Shown here piece by piece: positions 5,906 to 12,030 of a DNA stretch of 12,030 nucleotides. A program made the translations under genes and the position numbers. Under the pieces are notes generated by a model that saw only the letters and a list, made by a program, of their open reading frames with translations, did no database searches and was not told where the DNA came from. Each line of letters begins with the position of its first letter. The first letter of the stretch is position 1. The stretch is from Gammaproteobacteria bacterium UBA3498 (GTDB lineage: Bacteria; Pseudomonadota; Gammaproteobacteria; Pseudomonadales; Pseudohongiellaceae), in contig DFQD01000206.1 of assembly GCA_002377605.1 (NCBI GenBank), positions 29,179 through 41,208 of the forward strand, read 5' to 3'.

Positions 5906-8764
5906 GTGCCAATTAAGAAACGCCTGCTAAGATCAGAAATCGCCTTCGCGCTCTCCGCTGGATTATTTCTAGCTGCCTCACCTAAATCGGCAGATGCACA
6001 GCTTCCTCAATATAGTTGTCGGCCTAACGAAGCCGGTGATGGATGGATTTGCGAAAATACAGGCCCGATTGAATCTCCAAACACAGCCGATGGAAATGAT
6101 CGTTACAATAGCCCGGGATCAGTCCTACCAGACGGATCTGGTTCACAAAGACGCTCCACTTTCCAATTTCCAATTCAATTGCCCCAAGACTCTTTAGAAG
6201 AATCTGCCGAACCCGAACAAACTGAAGATGAATCAGAAGACGAAGAAGCCGAAGAAGACCCCGAAGACGAGGCCGCATCTCCGCAACAGCCTAGGCTTCC
6301 CCTTGCGGCCGTCGCACCAATTACAGAACCGATAGAAGAAACGGGTCAAGAAGTCATTGCCCAACCGATAGTTGCTCCTAGTTCAGATTATGAAATGGAC
6401 TGGATTCCTCTTGAAGAACTAAGCGCAGAAAAGTTAGCCTTAGTCCCGGGAAATTGTTGTGGCGCATACGTCGATCCGGCTGCTGAATTTCTTGATCCCA
6501 CCAACGATCCTGCTAATTCCGGAATTACCTTCTTAACAGATGAAACCGGACTATCACAGATCAATCAGAATCTGATCACCATTGACGGTAAGGTTATTGT
6601 GCAGCAAGGATATCGCACGATTCGGAATGATAACGACACAACCATTGACCGCGAGGAAAACACCGTACTAATGGAGGGCAATGTTGAGTTTCGCGAGCCC
6701 GGTATTTTGCTACTCGGCAATGCCGCCTATATCGAAAGTGATGAATCTATTAACCGGGTAACAGGCGCTCAGTATGTATTGCACGACTACGGCGCTCACG
6801 GTAATGCCGCCTCTATTGTCTATGCTGGCGATTCTGGATTAGTAAGTATAGAAAATGGTGAATTTAGTCGCTGCGAACCCGGAAGTAATTTCTGGAAGTT
6901 ACGGGCAGACAGTATCGTACTCGATCAAGATACTAATCGCGGCTACGCCGACAATGTCAGCTTGAAACTTGGTGATTTCCCAATCTTTTATTACCCAGGC
7001 ACCCTGCCCTTTCCCCTGGGTGACGAACCAATATCTGGCTTTCTGGCTCCTAGCACGGGGTCTACCCGCAGTGGAGGTTTCGATTTTGAGCTGCCCTATT
7101 ATTTTAATCTCGCTCCTCATTATGACGCCACTTTGTCGCCAAGAATTATTTCTGACCGCGGCACGCTAGTTGGATTGGAAGCTCGTTACTTAGCCAGCTG
7201 GTCCATGAATACCTTAAATCTGTCTGGGTTATCTGGTGACAAACTCTATGATCCAGCGACTAGAAACATACCTGGAACGGATTCGCCACTTGTAGAAGAT
7301 CGATGGTTTGTTGGATTTGAACACAAAGGACTTCTCGGAGCGGGTTTCTCTTCTTTTGTTGATTACAACGCGATAAGTGATGAAGATTATTTCTATGACT
7401 TAGGAAGTAGTGGACTAAATTTAACCAGCCGCACTCATCTCAACCGACAAGGTCGAATAAATTTTGATTCTGATTTTTTACGAGCAGGTTTGAATGTACA
7501 AAGAATCGAGATCATTGACCCTTTTTATGCGAGATCGAATATCAACAAGCCGTTTGATCGCTTACCGCAATTCTTCTTTGAAAGTAATGCTTACTTAAGG
7601 GGAGGCTTTCAAGTAGGTATTCGCGGTGAAGCTACTTCTTTCGACCGCAATCTAGATGAAGCTTTATTAACGATGAACCAATTGGATAATGGTGCGTTGA
7701 TGAATGGGGAACGATTTAACCTGGAACCAGAAATAGGTTGGTCGAATGAAAATCTAGGTTGGTTTATTCGAACTAATGCCAAGTACAAATATATCCAATA
7801 CAAATTACAGAACCAGGCATTAGGTACTGTTGAAGACCCAGACCTTGGCATTGGTATCTATTCCTTCGATGCTGGCTTGCTTTTTGAACGGGATATGAAT
7901 CGGGGTAGTGGTTGGCAACAGACTCTAGAACCCCGAGTCTTTTATTTATATAGCGAGTATGAAGACCAAAGTTCTTTACCTCTGTTCGACACCTCTGAAT
8001 TGAATTTCAGCTTTAATCAATTGTTTCGGGACGATAAATTCAGTGGTGGTGACCGAATCGCTGATGCCGATCAGGTCGCCTTTGCCCTAACCAGTCGCAT
8101 TTTAAATCCGCAAGGAAAAGAAACAGCGCGCATCAGCATCGGCCAGATCCGCTATTTCGAAGACCGCTTCGTGACTCTAACCAATCCACTACAGACCTGG
8201 CTACCACGCTATTCACCATTAACCAATGAATCAGCCCTTGTAGGTGAACTTGCCTTCTCATTAGGGGATAGCTGGCGTCTGAATACCGACGTACAGTGGA
8301 ATGAAGACAACGAGGTCATCGATGAAGGCGCATTCCAGCTCCGTTATCATCGCGACGATAATCATTTGCTAAATTTTGCTTATCGATACCGCAGCTTGGT
8401 AAGTAGTCCTTCCTTCATCTTACCGTCCGGAATAGATGAGCGCATAAAGCAAACAGATTTCTCTGCAGTCTGGCCAGTCAGTGAAAACTGGAAACTATTA
8501 GCGCGATGGAACTATGACCATAGTAATGAAAGAAATCTTGAAAGTTTTGCCGGTGTTGAGTGGTCTAATTGCTGTGCTACGATTCGTCTAATAGGCCGGG
8601 AATGGGTTGACGAAGACGAATTGTTTCTTCCTAATATCGAACCCGACCGAGGAATTTTTGTCCAATTTACTCTAAATGGGCTTGGAAACCTCACTGGAGG
8701 AGGCCTAAGCAACCTGTTAACCGACAGTATCTGGGGATTTAGAGAAACTGATTATGGCTTATAA
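5906..8764 (+). CDS. lptD: LPS-assembly protein LptD (outer-membrane LPS translocon)
   Basis: LptD is the outer-membrane barrel that, plugged by LptE, inserts lipopolysaccharide into the outer leaflet. The GTG-initiated 952-residue precursor has a signal peptide (basic KKRLLR, hydrophobic IAFALSAGLFLAA, probable cleavage after ADA at residue 31). Next come a Pseudomonas-like extension with C38 and C49, a strongly acidic linker (about 98-123) and a DWIPLEELSAEKLA segment (165-178). An LptA/OstA-type beta-jellyroll follows (about 222-345), and then the beta-barrel to the end. The disulfide cysteines seem present: C184/C185, C323 in SRCEPGS, and the adjacent pair C889-C890. By analogy with E. 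coli they would pair the jellyroll to the barrel. Its 3' end overlaps surA by 11 bp, fitting coupled synthesis with its own chaperone. The identification is secure; domain borders are approximate. Confidence 0.97.
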   Translation: MPIKKRLLRSEIAFALSAGLFLAASPKSADAQLPQYSCRPNEAGDGWICENTGPIESPNTADGNDRYNSPGSVLPDGSGSQRRSTFQFPIQLPQDSLEESAEPEQTEDESEDEEAEEDPEDEAASPQQPRLPLAAVAPITEPIEETGQEVIAQPIVAPSSDYEMDWIPLEELSAEKLALVPGNCCGAYVDPAAEFLDPTNDPANSGITFLTDETGLSQINQNLITIDGKVIVQQGYRTIRNDNDTTIDREENTVLMEGNVEFREPGILLLGNAAYIESDESINRVTGAQYVLHDYGAHGNAASIVYAGDSGLVSIENGEFSRCEPGSNFWKLRADSIVLDQDTNRGYADNVSLKLGDFPIFYYPGTLPFPLGDEPISGFLAPSTGSTRSGGFDFELPYYFNLAPHYDATLSPRIISDRGTLVGLEARYLASWSMNTLNLSGLSGDKLYDPATRNIPGTDSPLVEDRWFVGFEHKGLLGAGFSSFVDYNAISDEDYFYDLGSSGLNLTSRTHLNRQGRINFDSDFLRAGLNVQRIEIIDPFYARSNINKPFDRLPQFFFESNAYLRGGFQVGIRGEATSFDRNLDEALLTMNQLDNGALMNGERFNLEPEIGWSNENLGWFIRTNAKYKYIQYKLQNQALGTVEDPDLGIGIYSFDAGLLFERDMNRGSGWQQTLEPRVFYLYSEYEDQSSLPLFDTSELNFSFNQLFRDDKFSGGDRIADADQVAFALTSRILNPQGKETARISIGQIRYFEDRFVTLTNPLQTWLPRYSPLTNESALVGELAFSLGDSWRLNTDVQWNEDNEVIDEGAFQLRYHRDDNHLLNFAYRYRSLVSSPSFILPSGIDERIKQTDFSAVWPVSENWKLLARWNYDHSNERNLESFAGVEWSNCCATIRLIGREWVDEDELFLPNIEPDRGIFVQFTLNGLGNLTGGGLSNLLTDSIWGFRETDYGL
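6197..6274 (+). repeat. Low-complexity acidic tract inside lptD
   Basis: Codons for LptD residues 98-123 are dominated by GAA, GAG and GAT/GAC and encode an almost uninterrupted Glu/Asp run with a few Ser, Pro, Gln and Ala. It links the N-terminal cysteine-containing segment to the conserved LptD body and is followed by a Pro/Ala-rich stretch. It is probably disordered in the periplasm. There is no perfect DNA repeat unit, only codon-level repetitiveness. Confidence 0.75.
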
Positions 8765-10058
8765 AACGACTATTTCATTACTGGCCAAGACCTGCTTTAT
8801 CGCAGCAGTAGCTTTTTCAATTGGTAATTCAGCCTTAGCTCAGCGAGTACTGTTGGATAGGGTTGTCGCGCTGGTCGACCAAGATGTTGTGCTGCAGAGC
8901 GAAATGAACCTGAGAATGGCTGATATATTGAGTGCTGCAGCCCGAGACAACCGAGAATTACCCCCAGAAGAAGAAATTAGGGATGACGTATTGGAAGCGC
9001 TGATAATTGAAAGTATTCAATTACAGATGGCTGAACAAGTCAGTATTCGCTTTGATGATGACATGATCAATCGTGTTTTAAATAACATGGCTCAAAACAG
9101 TGGTATGCCATTCGATCAGTATGTGGCGACATTGGAAAATAATGGGGTGTATCTTCAAACCCGTGATCAAGTTCGGCGGCAAATGATGCTACAGGAATTA
9201 CAGCGCGGAATGGTTAATCGACGAATTTCCATAACTAATCAGGAAATTGATAATTTCCTCAATTCCGAGATGGGTAGAGAAGTAATGTCAGCAGATTACT
9301 TCATCGATCACTTATTAATTCCATTCGCCAGTGGTGACAGCATAGAAGAGCGCGATGCCAAATTAAAATACGCGGCTGACATTGTTGCTCGCGTTAGCGA
9401 AGGAGAAAACTTCCTCGAAGTTAGAACTGCAGCCAGGAGAGCTAATGTATTCCCCGTTGAGACTACTGACTTTGGCTGGCGCAAAGCGGAGAACTTACCT
9501 AATTTGTTTTCCACGATCGTAGAAACTATGGAACAAGGCGCTGTGGAAGGACCAATCGAAGCTGGCAATGGGTACCATGTAATATTCTTAGCGGGGAAAC
9601 GTGGTGGCACAGAACAAATCGTTAAACAAACAAATGTTAGACACATCATGCTGTCACCAAACGAAATCAGAAACGAACAGCAGACGATTGGAGAGATCAA
9701 TGAACTCCGAGAAAGAATTCTTTCTGGTGAAGACTTCGCTTCAATCGCTAGGCAACATTCTGATGATGCCTCATCTGTAGTTGCCGGTGGCGATTTAGAC
9801 TGGGTAAGTGAAGGCGGAATGCCAAGAGAATTCGAAATTGTTGTCGATCAGCTTGAAGAATACGAACTTAGTGAACCATTTGAAACTGCTACTGGCTGGC
9901 ATATCGCAGAAGTACTTGGTCGACGTGAAACAGACCTCAGTGTTGATTACTCCCGCTCTCAGGCAGAGCAAACCTTACGCAATAGAAAATTCGATATCGA
10001 ATTGCAAAATTGGCTAATCGAAATCCGCGAAGAAGCTTTTGTCGAATTAGTGGATTAA
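8754..10058 (+). CDS. surA: Periplasmic chaperone and peptidyl-prolyl isomerase SurA
   Basis: SurA escorts unfolded outer-membrane proteins, LptD among them, through the periplasm to the BAM complex. The 434-residue precursor opens with a signal peptide (hydrophobic core around 14-24, probable cleavage after ALA at 29) and mature QRVLLDRVVALVDQDVVLQS, the standard SurA N-terminal start. A helical N domain runs to about 170. The first parvulin domain follows (about 180-285, ending in GNGYHVIFLAGKRG), then the second (about 292-392, with VRHIML, GEDFASIARQHSDD, GGDLDWV and TGWHIAEVLGRR), and a C-terminal helix (about 395-434) that packs on the N domain. The start overlaps the end of lptD by 11 bp and has only a weak purine-rich sequence before it, which suggests coupling. 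The length is typical of the family. Confidence 0.96.
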   Translation: MAYKTTISLLAKTCFIAAVAFSIGNSALAQRVLLDRVVALVDQDVVLQSEMNLRMADILSAAARDNRELPPEEEIRDDVLEALIIESIQLQMAEQVSIRFDDDMINRVLNNMAQNSGMPFDQYVATLENNGVYLQTRDQVRRQMMLQELQRGMVNRRISITNQEIDNFLNSEMGREVMSADYFIDHLLIPFASGDSIEERDAKLKYAADIVARVSEGENFLEVRTAARRANVFPVETTDFGWRKAENLPNLFSTIVETMEQGAVEGPIEAGNGYHVIFLAGKRGGTEQIVKQTNVRHIMLSPNEIRNEQQTIGEINELRERILSGEDFASIARQHSDDASSVVAGGDLDWVSEGGMPREFEIVVDQLEEYELSEPFETATGWHIAEVLGRRETDLSVDYSRSQAEQTLRNRKFDIELQNWLIEIREEAFVELVD

Positions 10059-10072
10059 GGACTAAGCGGTTA

Positions 10073-10132
10073 ATGACTCGTGACCAATCGAATTGCCATT
10101 ACACCTGGCGAACCAGCCGGCATTGGACCTGA
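10073..10132 (+). other. Out-of-frame 19-codon ATG reading frame overlapping the pdxA start
   Basis: An ATG at 10073 lies 11 nt after AAGGA (10057-10061), a better-placed ribosome-binding site than the pdxA GTG has. It reads 19 codons in another frame and stops at TGA 10130-10132, inside pdxA. It may be chance, a small upstream frame affecting pdxA translation, or a sign of a base error near the true start. The encoded peptide (MTRDQSNCH...) resembles nothing I know. Confidence 0.3.
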
Positions 10133-11084
10133 CCTCGCCGTATTAATCGCTCAACATCCTCCACCTAATACCGAGCTCGTCATAATCGGCGATCACGCAG
10201 TGCTCGAGCAGCGGGCTAAATTACTGAACTTATCGCTTTCACTAAATCAGTTTTCCAGATCGAACTCTAAGCCCAATTCTGCGGGAGAGCTTTCATTTAT
10301 TCAGGTGGATACTCAAGAGCAAGTCATTGCAGGCAAACTTAATCCGTCAAATGCCAACTACGTGCTAAAAACTTTGCGCTTAGCGGCAGACAAAGTAATA
10401 GCAGGAGAGCTAGGAGCAATGGTTACTGGCCCAGTGCATAAGGGAAATATCAATGATGCAGGTATTGCCTTTACTGGGCATACCGAGTTCCTGGCAGAAC
10501 ATTGTAATAGGGATCTAACCGTTATGATGTTGGCGACTGAAGGATTACGAGTGGCTCTAGCTACAACGCACTTACCGTTAACAGAAGTCCCAGGTGCCAT
10601 AAACAAAGCTCTCCTTAGAAACGTCATTACCATTCTGCACGAAGACCTGGTTAAGAAATTTGGAATTAAAAATCCAACGATTCTAGTATGCGGATTAAAC
10701 CCTCATGCTGGTGAGGGAGGACATCTTGGCCTGGAGGAATTAGAAATAATTGAACCAATAATGCAAGAAATGCAAACCGCTGGCATGGACCTTATTGGAC
10801 CGCTACCTGCTGACTCTCTGTTTACCGCCAAGTATCTTGATCATGCGGATGCTGTGCTATCAATGTATCACGATCAAGGTTTGCCAGTTTTGAAGTTCAA
10901 AGGTTTTGGTGCTGCCAGCAATATTACTCTGGGTCTACCTATAATCCGCACGTCAGTTGATCACGGCACCGCCCTAGATCTTGCCGGAACGGGCGAGGCG
11001 AACATCGGTAGTTTCTATAACGCTATAGCAACTGCAAACGAAATGATTAGCCATAGGAGTTCATATGAAACCGACATTGGCTAA
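10080..11084 (+). CDS. pdxA: 4-hydroxythreonine-4-phosphate dehydrogenase (PdxA)
   Basis: PdxA oxidises 4-phosphohydroxy-L-threonine with NAD(P)+ in the DXP-dependent route to pyridoxal 5'-phosphate. The 334-residue sequence is full length, from ITPGEPAGIGPDL (7-19) through VTGPVHKGNINDAG (115-128), FTGHTEFLAE (131-140) and TSVDHGTALDLAGTG (291-305). The three metal-binding histidines known from the E. coli enzyme (H166, H211, H266) correspond to H164, H209 in NPHAGEGG and H264 in YHDQG. The start is GTG: the frame is closed by a TGA at 10074-10076 just upstream, and the following MTNRIAITPG matches the usual family start. There is no good ribosome-binding site at the right distance for this GTG. 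The gene begins 21 bp after surA and overlaps rsmA by 20 bp at its end. Confidence 0.95.
   Translation: MTNRIAITPGEPAGIGPDLAVLIAQHPPPNTELVIIGDHAVLEQRAKLLNLSLSLNQFSRSNSKPNSAGELSFIQVDTQEQVIAGKLNPSNANYVLKTLRLAADKVIAGELGAMVTGPVHKGNINDAGIAFTGHTEFLAEHCNRDLTVMMLATEGLRVALATTHLPLTEVPGAINKALLRNVITILHEDLVKKFGIKNPTILVCGLNPHAGEGGHLGLEELEIIEPIMQEMQTAGMDLIGPLPADSLFTAKYLDHADAVLSMYHDQGLPVLKFKGFGAASNITLGLPIIRTSVDHGTALDLAGTGEANIGSFYNAIATANEMISHRSSYETDIG
11055..11059 (+). promoter_or_regulatory. Strong Shine-Dalgarno sequence for rsmA inside pdxA
   Basis: AGGAG lies 5 nt before the ATG at 11065, within the last codons of pdxA. It is the clearest ribosome-binding site in the window and fixes the rsmA start, with a 20-bp overlap. 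Confidence 0.8.
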
Positions 11085-11883
11085 CGTAAAACTGAATAAT
11101 GGGCTTCCCTATCAAGCACGGAAAAGATTCGGACAGAATTTTTTGCATGACCAAAACATAGTCGACAAGATCGTCGAGCAAATTAAACCAAAGAATAATC
11201 AGCACCTAGTGGAAATAGGTCCGGGTCAGGGTGCGCTCACGAAACCTCTGGCAAGCTCTGGGGCAAAACTTGATTGCATCGAACTGGATAGAGACCTCGC
11301 AAAATATCTAGACAAAGAATTTAGCGAAGCAGAGAGAGTCTCGGTCGTTCAGCAAGACGTTCTTAGGTTTGATTTATCGACTTTGACAGACACAGAAAAA
11401 TCCCTGCGAATTATTGGCAATCTTCCTTACAACATTTCCACACCAGTAATTTTTCATTTGCTTAAAAGCCACCGATTAATATGCGACATGATTTTTATGT
11501 TGCAGCTGGAAGTTGTGCAAAGACTGGTTGCCACACCAGGGGGGAAAAATTATGGTCGATTAGGTTTAATGGTGCAGTACTTCTGTGAGGTCCAGCATTT
11601 ATTTAATGTACCCTCATCTGCATTCACTCCCAAACCTAAAGTAGTTTCCGCCATAGTTCGTTTGAAACCTCATTCTGACTTTCCGCTAGAGGCAAAAGAT
11701 CCAGAATGTTTGCAAACTGTGATTCGTACCGCATTTAATCAACGCAGAAAGACCTTGAAAAATAGCCTTCGAACCATCATTTCAAAAAAAGTGCTAAACG
11801 AGTTACCAATAGATGCTGGCCTTAGACCGGAAAAATTATCTTTGGCTGATTACGTCTTAATTAGTGATGCCATCAGCAAATGA
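11065..11883 (+). CDS. rsmA: 16S rRNA (adenine(1518)-N6/adenine(1519)-N6)-dimethyltransferase RsmA (KsgA)
   Basis: RsmA dimethylates two adjacent adenines in the 3'-terminal helix of 16S rRNA late in 30S assembly, using S-adenosylmethionine. Loss of the enzyme gives kasugamycin resistance. The 272-residue protein shows the family start RKRFGQNFLHD (19-29), SAM motif I VEIGPGQGALT (49-59), the acidic ribose-binding ELD (73-75), the catalytic motif GNLPYN (118-123), FTPKPKVVSAIVRL (187-200) in the small domain and FNQRRKTLKNSL (224-235) at the C-terminal helices. The length and N terminus resemble E. coli KsgA. The start overlaps pdxA and has a strong ribosome-binding site. The stop lies 6 bp before apaG. 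Confidence 0.97.
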   Translation: MKPTLANVKLNNGLPYQARKRFGQNFLHDQNIVDKIVEQIKPKNNQHLVEIGPGQGALTKPLASSGAKLDCIELDRDLAKYLDKEFSEAERVSVVQQDVLRFDLSTLTDTEKSLRIIGNLPYNISTPVIFHLLKSHRLICDMIFMLQLEVVQRLVATPGGKNYGRLGLMVQYFCEVQHLFNVPSSAFTPKPKVVSAIVRLKPHSDFPLEAKDPECLQTVIRTAFNQRRKTLKNSLRTIISKKVLNELPIDAGLRPEKLSLADYVLISDAISK

Positions 11884-11889
11884 TGTGAA

Positions 11890-12030
11890 ATGAAAAATAT
11901 TAGCGACACCATACAAATAGAAGTAACCACACGGTATCTATACAAGCATTCAGAACCGGCGAAAAATCGCTATGTGTTTGCTTATTCAATAGAAATCACC
12001 AATCATGGCGCTGAATCTGTAACTTTGTTA
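11890..12030 (+). CDS. apaG: ApaG family protein, N-terminal part (3' end outside window)
   Basis: The first 47 codons of an open frame that runs off the window encode the start of ApaG, a small (about 125-residue) fibronectin-III-like beta-sandwich protein whose biochemical role is unsettled. The diagnostic stretch is NRYVFAYSIEITNHG (26-40), close to ERYVFAYTVTI in E. coli ApaG. The ATG at 11890 is 6 bp after the rsmA stop; two nearby alternatives, the ATG at 11883 and the GTG at 11885, run into stops at once. The ribosome-binding site is weak (GTGAA), so coupling to rsmA is likely. The position after rsmA is the conserved one, and apaH would often follow. Confidence 0.9.
   Translation, partial: MKNISDTIQIEVTTRYLYKHSEPAKNRYVFAYSIEITNHGAESVTLL

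Noticed and set aside
9308..9700. 130-residue open frame antisense to surA
   Set aside because: It lies wholly inside surA on the opposite strand, and its sequence looks like a mirrored coding frame with no recognisable domain.

Overview
This window is a stretch of conserved housekeeping chromosome from a gammaproteobacterium. The plus-strand order lptD-surA-pdxA-rsmA-apaG, with a DjlA-like gene close by on the other strand, matches the classical enterobacterial and pseudomonad arrangement. The amgK-murU pair next to lptD points to the Pseudomonas/Cellvibrio/marine-gammaproteobacterial side rather than to the enterics. LptD also has the long N-terminal extension that I recall from Pseudomonas LptD. 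Base composition looks moderately AT-rich and even throughout. I see no phage, insertion sequence, CRISPR array, tRNA or rRNA.

Layout. Positions 1-882 (+) are the C-terminal two thirds of a class I photolyase, cut by the window start. It converges on trpE and the two stop codons overlap within TTAA. Five genes then run on the minus strand, read from about 5.7 kb down to 0.9 kb: amgK, murU and a DjlA-like J-domain gene, then after a 152-bp gap holding a candidate promoter, rpe and trpE. A 168-bp divergent region (5738-5905) separates amgK from lptD. From 5906 to the window end the plus strand carries a tightly packed series: lptD, surA (11-bp overlap), pdxA, rsmA (20-bp overlap) and the first 47 codons of apaG. 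No gene-free stretch exceeds 170 bp.

How the genes work together. SurA is the periplasmic chaperone that helps LptD and other outer-membrane beta-barrels fold, and LptD is the lipopolysaccharide translocon barrel. AmgK and MurU form the anabolic recycling route from N-acetylmuramate to UDP-MurNAc, so the divergent region faces lipopolysaccharide export on one side and peptidoglycan recycling on the other. PdxA (pyridoxal phosphate synthesis), RsmA (16S rRNA dimethylation) and ApaG travel with lptD-surA by long-conserved synteny. Rpe (pentose phosphate pathway) and TrpE (anthranilate synthase) form a second small operon. The gph gene that I recall lying between them in Pseudomonas is absent.

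I did not find a novel system. The points worth a second look are local: the in-frame TGA between murU and the J-domain gene, the missing membrane anchor of that J protein, the acidic linker and extra cysteines of LptD, the out-of-frame ATG before the GTG start of pdxA, and an inverted repeat straddling the candidate rpe promoter.
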